A stretch of DNA of 9,440 nt from Treponema sp. GTDB taxonomy: Bacteria; Spirochaetota; Spirochaetia; Treponematales; Breznakiellaceae. Below, piece by piece: positions 1 through 7,082 of the stretch. The notes beneath the pieces are model-generated. The model made no database searches, was not told the origin of the DNA, and saw only the letters and a program-made list of their open reading frames with translations. Position 1 is the stretch's first letter. Each line of letters begins with the position of its first letter. The stretch spans positions 1 to 9,440 of the forward strand of contig JAIRXN010000073.1 in assembly GCA_031268245.1 (NCBI GenBank). The letters run 5' to 3'. Position numbers and translations under genes: made by a program.

Positions 1-770
1 TCCTTGAGTTTTCCGGGATGCAGTCCTGTCTCCTGTACCATGGCTGCGGAACCCAGTACGGTTTGAGCCGCGTAGCTCAGGGCCTTGTCCCGGGGCAGGC
101 CGGCCTGAACCCCTCCGTCCGCCAGGGCTTCAATAAACATGTATACAAAGGCCGGCCCCGAACCTGAAAGGCCGGTAACCGCATCAAGATAGCGTTCTTC
201 AATATAATCAATCCGGCCCGCCTTGGAGAGAAATTCCTCCAAAGCGGCAAGTTTATCCGCGGATATCTGGGGAGAAGCCGCCACGGCTATCATCCCTTTG
301 CCGATCAGCGCGGGAGTATTGGGCATGATCCGCAGTACGGGGACGGGTTTTTCGGGCATGATTACAGGCTTTGTATCCATCCAGTCGGGCCCGAGCCGTT
401 TGGGTGCATAACCGTGAACGCCTGCCAAACCCAGCAGGCTCTGAATTCTGACGATGCTCCAGCCTGCCGCCATAGAGACCAGTACCGGCGGCTCGTTGGC
501 ATCTATCCGCTTCTGAATCTCCGGGGCAATCTCTTCAAGTACGGAAGAAAGCGCCTGGGGTTTTACCGCAAGAAATACAAAATCCGCTTTTTCCGTCGCT
601 TCCCGGTTGGAAGCATAGACTTCCGCCCCCAGATCCTCTGCCGCCGCCTTTGCTTTAGGCTTATCGCTGTCGGCAAAACCGGTATTTCCGGCCCCGCAGG
701 AGGCTGCCGCCGCTTTCATCAGGGCGGTTCCCATATTCCCGCTGCCTATACAGGCTATTTTGTAGTTCAT
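1..770 (-). CDS. proC: pyrroline-5-carboxylate reductase, C-terminus cut by window edge
   Basis: Reduces 1-pyrroline-5-carboxylate to proline with NAD(P)H, the last step of proline synthesis, in the cytoplasm. The 256 visible codons read without a stop. The N-terminus has the Rossmann dinucleotide motif IGSGNMG (residues 8-14), then LAVKPQ (67-72), the RIMPNTPA motif (147-154) and the family signature VTGLSGSGPAF, starting at residue 198 and continuing into the IEALADGGV helix. The frame leaves the window at HPGKLK, just before the conserved SPGGTT substrate-binding loop, so roughly 45-50 residues are missing. Start is the ATG at 770; no clear Shine-Dalgarno lies upstream, and the other nearby ATG (774) is out of frame. 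Oddity: about 30 residues (115-144, rich in P, K and G) sit between the SLLG helix and VLRIMPNTP, where the E. coli enzyme, as I recall it, has only a handful. Family assignment is firm. Confidence 0.95.
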   Translation of the reverse strand, partial: MNYKIACIGSGNMGTALMKAAAASCGAGNTGFADSDKPKAKAAAEDLGAEVYASNREATEKADFVFLAVKPQALSSVLEEIAPEIQKRIDANEPPVLVSMAAGWSIVRIQSLLGLAGVHGYAPKRLGPDWMDTKPVIMPEKPVPVLRIMPNTPALIGKGMIAVAASPQISADKLAALEEFLSKAGRIDYIEERYLDAVTGLSGSGPAFVYMFIEALADGGVQAGLPRDKALSYAAQTVLGSAAMVQETGLHPGKLK

Positions 771-823
771 GCATAAAAGTAAAGCATAATTTTTTATTTT
801 TATGAAGATGCGGGGCGGCGCTA

Positions 824-852
824 TGGTTTTTTTTAATATTTTTTTGTATGAT
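824..852 (+). promoter_or_regulatory. candidate sigma-70-type promoter for the amidohydrolase gene
   Basis: A TATGAT box at 847-852 (five of six to TATAAT) lies 17 bp downstream of a weak -35-like TGGTTT at 824-829, in a T-rich stretch. Transcription would start near 859, about 60 bases before the amidohydrolase ATG. The -35 match is poor, so this rests mainly on the -10 box and its position. The same gap (771-920) must also hold the leftward proC promoter; the best -10 I find there is TATGCT on the minus strand (783-788), without a convincing -35. Confidence 0.3.
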
Positions 853-880
853 TAAGTATAGCAGCAACAGGAAACATCAA

Positions 881-913
881 ATGGGGAACCTTCGCCCTGG
901 CGGGCCCGGTTGA
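881..913 (+). CDS. possible 10-codon leader ORF upstream of the amidohydrolase
   Basis: ATG at 881 opens a 10-codon frame (MGNLRPGGPG) ending in TGA at 911-913, seven bases before the amidohydrolase ATG at 921. An AGGA at 869-872 lies 8 bases before this ATG, a normal Shine-Dalgarno spacing, whereas the amidohydrolase start itself has none. The layout would allow translational coupling by re-initiation. The peptide resembles no known attenuator peptide. It could equally be chance, so confidence is low. Confidence 0.25.
   Translation: MGNLRPGGPG
887..912 (+). promoter_or_regulatory. GC-rich stem-loop just before the amidohydrolase start
   Basis: AACC (887-890) pairs with GGTT (909-912). Inside it GCCC (894-897) pairs with GGGC (902-905) around a 4-base loop. 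The structure lies within the possible leader ORF and ends 8 bases before the amidohydrolase ATG, so in RNA it could limit ribosome access unless the leader is being translated. Pairing is seen directly; function is inference. Confidence 0.3.
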
Positions 914-920
914 ACGTTAC

Positions 921-1712
921 ATGGTTATAGACTTTCATGCTCATATTTACCCGGAAAAGATTGCCGGGAAGGCCGTATCCAACATCGGGGAGTTCTATAA
1001 GATACCTGTACAGTGCGAAGGTACCGTCCGGGATCTCCTGGAGAGGGGAAAGGCAGGGGGTATCGACGCCTTTGTGGTGTTTTCCGCCGCCGCAGTACCG
1101 GCTCAGGTTGGGAGTATCAACAACTTCATTGCGGGTGTCTGCGATGAGCAAAAAGGGAAGGGAATAGCCTTGACCGGTTTTGGCACTCTACACCCGGGCA
1201 TGGAGAATCCCGGTGAGGAGATCGAGCGGATGAAGGGCTTGGGGCTTAAGGGGGTCAAGTTTCATCCTGATATGCAGCAATTTGACATTGATGACGAAAG
1301 GATGATGGAGATCTATGCGCTCCTGGAGGGGAAGTTTCCGGTAATTTTCCATACCGGAGATTACCGCTACGGATACTCCCATCCGGCACGACTGGCCGGG
1401 GTTTTGGATGCGTTTCCAAAACTGAAGGTGGTGGCCGCCCATTTTGGAGGCTGGTCTCTCTTCGATCTGGCCTTGGAGTACCTGAAAGACCGGCGCTGTT
1501 ACTTCGACGTGTCCAGTTCCATACCCTTCCTGGGGAAGCGCCGGACAGAAGAACTGATAGGTATCTATGGGGCTGAACGGATCCTCTTTGGTTCCGATTA
1601 TCCCATGTGGGATCCTGCCGGCTGTCTTAAAACTTTTGGGGAATTGAAGCTCAAGGATAGGGAGCGGGATATGATACTTAGGGAAAATGCGGAACGTTTG
1701 CTGTTTGCATGA
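921..1712 (+). CDS. amidohydrolase-family (amidohydrolase 2) metal-dependent hydrolase or decarboxylase
   Basis: A 263-residue cytoplasmic TIM-barrel protein of the amidohydrolase 2 group (Pfam PF04909 type), which includes metal-dependent C-C hydrolases, hydratases and decarboxylases. The expected metal and catalytic residues are all visible: DFHAH at the N-terminus (H6, H8), GVKFHPD with H115, VIFHTGD with H144, VAAHFGGW with H174, and FGSDYPMW with D226 near the end, followed by the usual C-terminal helix ending in N-A-x-x-L. There is no signal peptide or membrane segment. The frame is open upstream to about 852 but offers no ATG, GTG or TTG before 921, so the start is well supported despite the absent ribosome binding site. 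The next gene begins about 110 bases later on the same strand, so co-transcription is possible. The true substrate cannot be read from sequence; the length is at the short end for the family. Confidence 0.9.
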   Translation: MVIDFHAHIYPEKIAGKAVSNIGEFYKIPVQCEGTVRDLLERGKAGGIDAFVVFSAAAVPAQVGSINNFIAGVCDEQKGKGIALTGFGTLHPGMENPGEEIERMKGLGLKGVKFHPDMQQFDIDDERMMEIYALLEGKFPVIFHTGDYRYGYSHPARLAGVLDAFPKLKVVAAHFGGWSLFDLALEYLKDRRCYFDVSSSIPFLGKRRTEELIGIYGAERILFGSDYPMWDPAGCLKTFGELKLKDRERDMILRENAERLLFA

Positions 1713-1728
1713 ATGTTCAGGAACCGGT

Positions 1729-1756
1729 TTGTGGGTATGGATTCCCCGTATACAAT
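1729..1756 (+). promoter_or_regulatory. weak promoter candidate before the CsgG-like/propeller gene
   Basis: TTGTGG at 1729-1734 and TACAAT at 1751-1756 are spaced 16 bp and lie about 70 bases upstream of the start at 1826. Both boxes are imperfect. It matters only in suggesting that the downstream gene need not depend on the amidohydrolase promoter. Confidence 0.2.
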
Positions 1757-1813
1757 TCATACTTTACAGAACGAAGATACTCAGGAGCTTGCCCCTGGGT
1801 TCTTCATTACATT

Positions 1814-1818
1814 AAGGA
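1814..1818 (+). promoter_or_regulatory. Shine-Dalgarno deciding the start of the CsgG-like/propeller gene
   Basis: AAGGA lies 7 bases before the ATG at 1826, directly ahead of a textbook signal peptide. The in-frame ATG at 1709, which overlaps the amidohydrolase stop, has no such site and would add 39 residues before the signal peptide. The site therefore fixes the start at 1826. Confidence 0.8.
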
Positions 1819-1825
1819 CGGTAAA

Positions 1826-4459
1826 ATGAAAAGAACGGTACTGTGCGTAGTGTTTATACTTCTTTTTGTCGAGGCTTTTGCACAAAGATTGTCAACAGTA
1901 GCCGTGCTTCCCTTTGATGCGGAAGCCGGTGTTTCCCCATACGATGCATCAAGCGTGTCACGGCAGTTTTCATCCGAACTTACTGCCCTGGAAATGGCGA
2001 ATGTTCTGAACAGCGAAACTACCGGAAGCGTTATAGCGGATCTGGATATAAAGGCCAACGACTGGAAAGATGTCCGGAAAGTCAGGGATATTGGCAGCGC
2101 CCTTAAAACCGAATATATCATCCGGGGAAGAATGATCAAAGAAGGGAACCAGATTTCTATTTATGCCGACACCCTTGAGGTGAGCAGCGGCAAGGTTCTA
2201 TCTTCCGTGAAAGAACAGGCCCCAAGCGCCGGCGCAATTCAGATATACTCCCTCTGCGTTAAAACCATGGAGCGGGTTCCCTACCCGAATTACATGATAG
2301 GAAAATGGCAGAGCAATGTATCCCTGGGGGATGCAAGCCTTGTCTGCATCATCGAATTTAAAAGCGACAGATCCATTGTAGTCGAACGCTTTGACACCTA
2401 TGAAAGCCGCAATGATAATTCTCTTTTGTACTATGCTTCCGGGACAGGGAGCTATTGGTTCGGCGGGCATATCCGGCGGATAACCCAGTTCCGGGACAGA
2501 AACGGCGAGGTCTACAGGGAAGCCCCGGTGGACGGTTCCTTCAATCTTACCCTGAATCTGGACAATGCCCTTCCCAACTATGCATCCATCAAGCAGGAGC
2601 GTCTGTATCTTATCTTTGGTGACGGGCGTAACAGTTTTGAACTTCCTGCCGCCGGGCTCCTCTGCGGAGATACCCCCTCAGGGGTCATGTCGTATACCCG
2701 TTTCAGCAAGATATCCGGCTCCGCTTCCCTTCCCAGGGGCAAGGGGCCCCAGCCCGGAGGAGAAGGGGTGAGCATCAGTCCTCTCTGGTCTCAGGATCTC
2801 AATGGAACAGTGAGGGGAACTCCCTTCCTCCAGGCTGAATCGGCGGTAGTGGCTGTGGAAGGCGGTATTATTAAATCCTACAGCCGTCAGGGTACCTTCC
2901 TCTGGGATTACAATGTTCAGGCCAATGCCAGTCCTTATGTTACCCGTTCCAGGGAAGCGGCGTCCTATGTGTGTAACGCTGCGGGAAAGCTAATCACCGT
3001 TAACCGGGTAGGCAGGGAACTGTGGAACCTGGATCTGGGACGGCCGATCAGCCATCCTGTGCTGGTAGGCTGGGACGGAAGAGTCTTTATTCCGGCAGGA
3101 GCGGATCTCTGGTGCCGTACCGCAAGCGGTTTTCCCCTCTGGCATATAAATCTGGGGAGCCCTATCTCCGTAGCCCCCATCCTCGATCATGCCGGGGGAT
3201 TGGCCATGGTACTCGAAAACAGGGATTTTGTTTTGATAGACCAGTTCAGCGCGGCGGAAAAAATCAGCCTCGACAGATTTCCTGCCGCCATTGTGCCCCT
3301 CAAGGACGAAAGTCTTCCCAGGGATCAGCAGAATTCTTACATGCTTTTTTACAGCGACGGAAAAGTGGACAAGATCAACCGAAACATGGGAGCCGGCCCT
3401 TCTTCAAGACTTTCCCGGGTTTCTTTTCCTGCCCTCCCTGCGGTTCCCGCCGTGGCTGCAGGCCGTGACAAGGATGCTGCGGTTGCCCTGCGGGACGGCA
3501 GAGTTCTGCTCATTGCAGGCGACAATGGAAGAGTGCTCTGGAGCGCCGACAGCAATGAACGTCCTTCGGAAAAAGGTACGGGAAACATTGATGCGGGAAA
3601 TTCAAGCATGACCTATGATGAACGGGGAATTTTCTTTTTCTCCCGGGGCGGCGCTACCCTCTTTAACGATGACGGCAGGCGGATCTGGATGCTTCATCTC
3701 AAAGGCGCCACTGCAGTTCCCAGCTTCAGTGATGAGGGAATCCTCTATTCTCCCTTCCAGGCCAACATGCTCAATGCGTTCAAAGTTGAAAACCGCGGAC
3801 GTAATGTGCCCCGTTCACTTTACTACGGCCCCGAGCCGGAGGGAAAATACGGCCTGGGAAACCCGCCGCCTTCCCCCTGGGCCAATTCACCCGATAAATA
3901 TAGGGAAGATAATGTCAACTATATGTATGATACCATTTCCCAGGCAACGAGAATCGGACAAGTAGGCCAAATGGAGCCGGCCTATGTAGGCTACATCATG
4001 GAAATGACCGCCGGGCTCCTCAGAACCCCCGGATATTCCCCTGTCAGACCGCCTGTATTGCCGCCCCAGCGGGTCAGGCTTATCAGGCTCCTCTCTTATA
4101 TGGGTTCCCGTGAAACTATTTCCTTCCTTGTGAACCTGATCAACCGTGATCCCGAACCTTCGATAAAAGCAGCCTGCTGCGAGGCTATCGGCCGTATCGG
4201 AGTAGACCCTTCAGGAGAGGCTATCATTGCCTACAACGTACTTATCGCTCCCGATAATGCCGCCCGTGATCCCCAGACGCTGATTGCGGCAGTCTCCTCA
4301 ACTGCAGCCCTTAGCCGTTTTTCCGGCCCCCCCATGAGTACCGCCGGCATCAGACTCCTGCAGCTCTTTACCCTCCGCGATCTTCCCACTACGGTAAAAC
4401 AGCAAGCCCGCAGGGAACTGGACGGACTGCGGGAACTGGGAATGAGTAGATCGCAGTAG
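1826..4459 (+). CDS. secreted CsgG-like / beta-propeller / HEAT-like three-module protein
   Basis: 877 residues from the ATG at 1826. Residues 1-19 form a signal peptide (KR, hydrophobic core, A-F-A cleavage site before Q20), so the protein is exported to the periplasm or cell surface; no lipobox cysteine is seen. Residues 23-130 resemble the CsgG/FlgO/TolB-like N-terminal fold: VAVLPFDA strand, SRQFSSEL helix, then YIIRGRMIKEGNQISIYADTL. Residues about 155-300 are a beta-rich region I do not recognise. Residues about 315-655 form a PQQ-type beta-propeller with recurring G-x-x-L/I-W motifs (W321, W360, W400, W439, W572, W621; the first four are 39-40 residues apart). Residues 690-870 are helical, with a HEAT-like stretch from RVRLIRLLSYMG through SIKAACCEAIGRIG. 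It carries no catalytic signature, so a scaffold or envelope-assembly role is likeliest. A normal ribosome binding site precedes it and a strong hairpin follows it. Confidence 0.8.
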   Translation: MKRTVLCVVFILLFVEAFAQRLSTVAVLPFDAEAGVSPYDASSVSRQFSSELTALEMANVLNSETTGSVIADLDIKANDWKDVRKVRDIGSALKTEYIIRGRMIKEGNQISIYADTLEVSSGKVLSSVKEQAPSAGAIQIYSLCVKTMERVPYPNYMIGKWQSNVSLGDASLVCIIEFKSDRSIVVERFDTYESRNDNSLLYYASGTGSYWFGGHIRRITQFRDRNGEVYREAPVDGSFNLTLNLDNALPNYASIKQERLYLIFGDGRNSFELPAAGLLCGDTPSGVMSYTRFSKISGSASLPRGKGPQPGGEGVSISPLWSQDLNGTVRGTPFLQAESAVVAVEGGIIKSYSRQGTFLWDYNVQANASPYVTRSREAASYVCNAAGKLITVNRVGRELWNLDLGRPISHPVLVGWDGRVFIPAGADLWCRTASGFPLWHINLGSPISVAPILDHAGGLAMVLENRDFVLIDQFSAAEKISLDRFPAAIVPLKDESLPRDQQNSYMLFYSDGKVDKINRNMGAGPSSRLSRVSFPALPAVPAVAAGRDKDAAVALRDGRVLLIAGDNGRVLWSADSNERPSEKGTGNIDAGNSSMTYDERGIFFFSRGGATLFNDDGRRIWMLHLKGATAVPSFSDEGILYSPFQANMLNAFKVENRGRNVPRSLYYGPEPEGKYGLGNPPPSPWANSPDKYREDNVNYMYDTISQATRIGQVGQMEPAYVGYIMEMTAGLLRTPGYSPVRPPVLPPQRVRLIRLLSYMGSRETISFLVNLINRDPEPSIKAACCEAIGRIGVDPSGEAIIAYNVLIAPDNAARDPQTLIAAVSSTAALSRFSGPPMSTAGIRLLQLFTLRDLPTTVKQQARRELDGLRELGMSRSQ

Positions 4460-4476
4460 GGGAAACCGGTATGTTT

Positions 4477-4515
4477 GACTCGTTTCAATAGCCAGATTGG
4501 TTGTTGAAATGAGTC
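4477..4515 (+). terminator. 18-bp hairpin after the propeller gene, plus-strand specific
   Basis: Arms 4477-4494 and 4498-4515 pair over 18 bp around a 3-base loop (GAT). The arms differ from perfect complementarity at three positions, and all three become G-U wobbles in the plus-strand RNA but A-C mismatches in the minus-strand RNA. The hairpin begins 18 bases after the stop at 4459 and lies between convergent genes. It lacks a proper U-tract (followed by TTGCGTTGCC), so it may protect a 3' end or help termination rather than act as a classic intrinsic terminator. No separate terminator is visible for the opposing transketolase gene. Confidence 0.6.
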
Positions 4516-4545
4516 TTGCGTTGCCCTATAAGAGCGGTTTTCTTC

Positions 4546-6531
4546 TTATCCCGCCAGACAGCGTTCCGCCAGTTTTTCTGCAGTAAAGCCTATATGTTCG
4601 GCAGCCTTGGCGGCAGGGCCTGATTCGCCAAAGCGGTCGATGGCGAAGATGTCTTCCGGCTTGGCCCAGCGTTCCCAGCCTGAGCGTACCCCGGCTTCAC
4701 AGGCAACGACCCTGCATCCGGGAGGCACAACTGTTTCGCGGATGGCGGCAGGCTGACTTTCAAAGAGTTCCCGGCTGATCACGGACACTACCCGGATTTT
4801 GAGTTCCGGTTTTTTGGCCAGGGTAAGCTGAACTGCTTCCAGGGCCAGACCCAGTTCGGAACCTGTAGCCATGAGTACAAGATCCGCCTGCCCCCCGCTC
4901 TCCTTTTTGACAATATAGGCGCCGGTACGGATCGTGTTTTTCCAGTCGGGGTCATCTTTGGGGAAGACCGTGAGGTTCTGCCGGCTCAAGGCCAGGCAGC
5001 TGGGGCCGCTATGGTTATCCATGGCCATGACCCAGGCGCAGGCGGTTTCCTCGGGGTCGGCAGGTCTCAGCACCCTTACGTTGGGGATAACCCGGAGGCT
5101 TGCCAGATGCTCAACAGGCTGATGAGTAGGCCCGTCTTCACCTACATAGATCGAGTCGTGGGTAAACACATAGATGACAGGCTGTTTCATCAGCGCGGAG
5201 AGCCGCAGAGCGGGACGCAGGTAATCACTGAACACCATAAAGGTCGCACAGTATGAACGGAGTCCCCCGTGAAGCTGAATGCCGTTGGCAATGGCGGCCA
5301 TGGCAAATTCCCGGATGCCGAAGTGTATATACCGGCCCCGGCGGTTTGCGGCGCTCCAGGTACCCGCATCGGAAGGAAGACCTACCGCATTGGGGCCTTT
5401 AAGATCCGCGGAGCCTCCCACCAGGTTGAGGTTGGCCGAGGCTACGGCCTGCAGCGACTTGTTCCCCGCCGTCCGGGTTGCAATTTTCTCCCCCTGGGCA
5501 AAGGCGGGAAGCTGGGCGGGAAGAACCTTGCCTGAATAAAACTGATCCCATTCCTTCCGTTTTTCGGGATTCTCCTTTGACCATGCCTCAAATTCGGCCT
5601 CCCAGCCCTCGCGGGTCTTCTTCCATTCGACAGCTCTGGCCTTAAAATATTCGGCAGCCTCGGGCGCGATATAAAAATCACCTTCAATGCCCAGCCCTTT
5701 TTTGGCAGCGGCCAACTCTTCCGCTCCCAGGGGAGATCCGTGGATGCCGGCGGTGTTCTGCATTGTCGGGGCTCCCTTTCCGATAACGGACTTGAGGATG
5801 ATAAGGCTGGGTTTTGTACTTTCGGCCTTGGCCTGGGACACGAGTTTTGCAATTCCTTCAAAGTCATACATGGAGCCGGAAAGCACCTGCCAGCCGTAGG
5901 CTTCGTAGCGTTTGGCCGTATCTTCGGTAAAGGCAATATCCGTACTGCCGTCAATGGTAATTTTGTTGGAATCGTAGAAAACAATGAGCTTGCCCAGCCC
6001 GTAGTGGCCTGCAAAAGAAGAGGCTTCGGCGGAGACACCTTCCATAAGACAACCGTCCCCGGCAAGGACATACGTATAGTGATTCACAAGCGTATGGGAA
6101 GAGGTGTTGAAGCGGGATGCCAGCATGGTTTCCGCAACCGCCATGCCCGCCGCCATGGCAATACCCTGTCCCAGGGGGCCTGATGTAGCCTCGATACCCC
6201 CGGCAAGACCGTACTCAGGATGCCCCGCGGCCCGTGAGCCCACCTGCCGGAAATTTTTTATCTCATCCAGACTCATGTCTCTGTAGCCCGAAAGATGGAG
6301 CAGAGAATAGAGAAACATGGAACCATGGCCTGCCGAGAGGACAAAACGATCCCGGTCGACCCACGCAGGATCGGAAGGATCGTGCCGAAGCAGTTCTCCG
6401 TAGAGAATGGCGCCCAGTTCGGCGGCCCCCAGGCAGAGACCGGGATGGCCGGAATTGGCCTTCTGAATGGCGTCCATGGAAAGCGCCCTTACCGAAAGGG
6501 CGATTTTTTCAAGCGCTGCAATATTCATCAT
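4546..6531 (-). CDS. tkt: transketolase
   Basis: Moves two-carbon units between sugar phosphates in the non-oxidative pentose phosphate pathway, using thiamine diphosphate and a divalent metal, in the cytoplasm. The 661-residue length is normal for a full bacterial enzyme. Visible motifs: SGHPG (27-31), AGHGS (67-71), SGPLGQG (117-123), the ThDP-binding motif GDG (158-160) to N189, AGIHGSPLG with H264, GIREFAM with the catalytic glutamate E408, and signature 2 GEDGPTHQPVEHLASLR (464-480), then the C-terminal domain. Two adjacent ATGs begin the frame. AGGAG on the minus strand (6540-6536) lies 4 bases from the first (6531) and 7 from the second (6528), so initiation at 6528 is equally or more likely. 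It sits 33 bases after the PTS IIA gene on the same strand and is presumably co-transcribed with it. It is intact, with no missing key residue. Confidence 0.97.
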   Translation of the reverse strand: MMNIAALEKIALSVRALSMDAIQKANSGHPGLCLGAAELGAILYGELLRHDPSDPAWVDRDRFVLSAGHGSMFLYSLLHLSGYRDMSLDEIKNFRQVGSRAAGHPEYGLAGGIEATSGPLGQGIAMAAGMAVAETMLASRFNTSSHTLVNHYTYVLAGDGCLMEGVSAEASSFAGHYGLGKLIVFYDSNKITIDGSTDIAFTEDTAKRYEAYGWQVLSGSMYDFEGIAKLVSQAKAESTKPSLIILKSVIGKGAPTMQNTAGIHGSPLGAEELAAAKKGLGIEGDFYIAPEAAEYFKARAVEWKKTREGWEAEFEAWSKENPEKRKEWDQFYSGKVLPAQLPAFAQGEKIATRTAGNKSLQAVASANLNLVGGSADLKGPNAVGLPSDAGTWSAANRRGRYIHFGIREFAMAAIANGIQLHGGLRSYCATFMVFSDYLRPALRLSALMKQPVIYVFTHDSIYVGEDGPTHQPVEHLASLRVIPNVRVLRPADPEETACAWVMAMDNHSGPSCLALSRQNLTVFPKDDPDWKNTIRTGAYIVKKESGGQADLVLMATGSELGLALEAVQLTLAKKPELKIRVVSVISRELFESQPAAIRETVVPPGCRVVACEAGVRSGWERWAKPEDIFAIDRFGESGPAAKAAEHIGFTAEKLAERCLAG

Positions 6532-6546
6532 TGTACTCCTGTTAAA

Positions 6547-6560
6547 GATTTTCCAAAATC
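6547..6560. repeat. small dyad between the PTS IIA gene and tkt
   Basis: GATTTT and AAAATC face each other across two bases, with AAAG (6544-6547) and CTTT (6563-6566) as partial outer extensions. It lies in the 33-base gap upstream of the tkt ribosome binding site. It could be a weak RNA hairpin or an operator, but A/T dyads this short occur by chance. Confidence 0.3.
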
Positions 6561-6564
6561 AACT

Positions 6565-7065
6565 TTAGATTTCCTGCCATTTTAGTTCAGCCTCCCGGAT
6601 GGCGGCAATGATCTCCTCCCGGGCGGCATGACGTTCCAAAAGCCAGTAAAACTTCTCCTCCTGACAGAGAAAATTGAGATGCGACAGCGTCTGAAGGTGG
6701 TTCTTTGCCGAAGAGGATATGATAAGGATAATCGTATGGACAGGTTTTCCGTCCGGCGCCTTCCAGTTGATGCTGTTTTTAAGAAAAGCGACGGCCGCGC
6801 AGCGTTTTTCTTCATCGTCAATCAGGGGATTGCGGGGATGAGGCAGGGCAATTCCCTTGCCTATACCGGTTGACATCAGGGCTTCCCGTTCCAGAATCGC
6901 CTCAATAAGGCGCTCTTTATGTTCTATAAGATGAGGAGGAATACAATCCAGCAGATTGGAGAGAACTTCCGTTATGGTTTCTCCGGGAAGCGCATAATGG
7001 ATTCCCCCCCGTTCTATCAGATATGAGAGGCTGTTCCTCTTTGAAGTATCATATTTTTCTATCAT
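6565..7065 (-). CDS. ptsN: PTS EIIA-2 family protein, PtsN (nitrogen/regulatory IIA) type
   Basis: A 166-residue cytoplasmic protein of the fructose/mannitol/Ntr IIA family, which accepts a phosphate from HPr on a histidine. The active-site motif is GIGKGIALPHPR, with H76 as the expected phosphorylated residue; the second conserved histidine is H123 in KNHLQTLSHL. The N-terminus has the GGIHYALPGETITEVLSNLL segment typical of PtsN rather than of transporter-fused IIA domains, and no membrane or IIB/IIC part is attached. A role as a phosphorylation-state regulator is therefore more likely than sugar transport, although the partner is not visible here. The ATG lies 9 bases after the stop of the upstream gene and has no Shine-Dalgarno; a perfect extended -10 box ends 8 bases before it. 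It precedes tkt by 33 bases. The exact symbol is by similarity of type. Confidence 0.88.
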   Translation of the reverse strand: MIEKYDTSKRNSLSYLIERGGIHYALPGETITEVLSNLLDCIPPHLIEHKERLIEAILEREALMSTGIGKGIALPHPRNPLIDDEEKRCAAVAFLKNSINWKAPDGKPVHTIILIISSSAKNHLQTLSHLNFLCQEEKFYWLLERHAAREEIIAAIREAELKWQEI

Positions 7066-7073
7066 CTTTGCCG

Positions 7074-7082
7074 ATTATACCA
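7074..7082 (-). promoter_or_regulatory. extended -10 promoter within the stop codon of the upstream gene
   Basis: On the minus strand TGGTATAAT is a perfect extended -10 element (TGn plus TATAAT). Its bases are the last codons CTG GTA TAA of the upstream gene plus one. Only 8 bases (CGGCAAAG) separate it from the ptsN ATG, so transcription would begin at or within a base or two of the start codon, giving a leaderless or nearly leaderless mRNA, consistent with the lack of a ribosome binding site. A -35 is poor (TAGTTC at 17 bp), which extended -10 promoters tolerate. Confidence 0.55.

Noticed and set aside
1188..1760. 190-codon leftward open frame opposite the amidohydrolase
   Set aside because: Shadow of a well-supported gene, without motifs.
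1768..1779. 11-base repeat AGAACGAAGAT also present near 9229
   Set aside because: Only two copies, no symmetry, and no consistent position relative to start sites; likely chance.
1709..1825. Upstream ATG at 1709 giving a 916-residue version of the propeller protein, overlapping the amidohydrolase stop by 4 bases
   Set aside because: No ribosome binding site, and it would put 39 residues in front of a clear signal peptide that has its own AAGGA at the right spacing.
4477..4515. Integron attC site or a single CRISPR repeat (GTTTCAAT...TTGAAAT ends)
   Set aside because: No RYYYAAC/GTTRRRY core sites in the right places, loop of only 3 bases, and no second copy or spacers.
5442..6071. 209-codon leftward open frame inside transketolase
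   Set aside because: Different frame of a gene with all transketolase motifs; the composition is the P/R-rich pattern of an out-of-frame translation.
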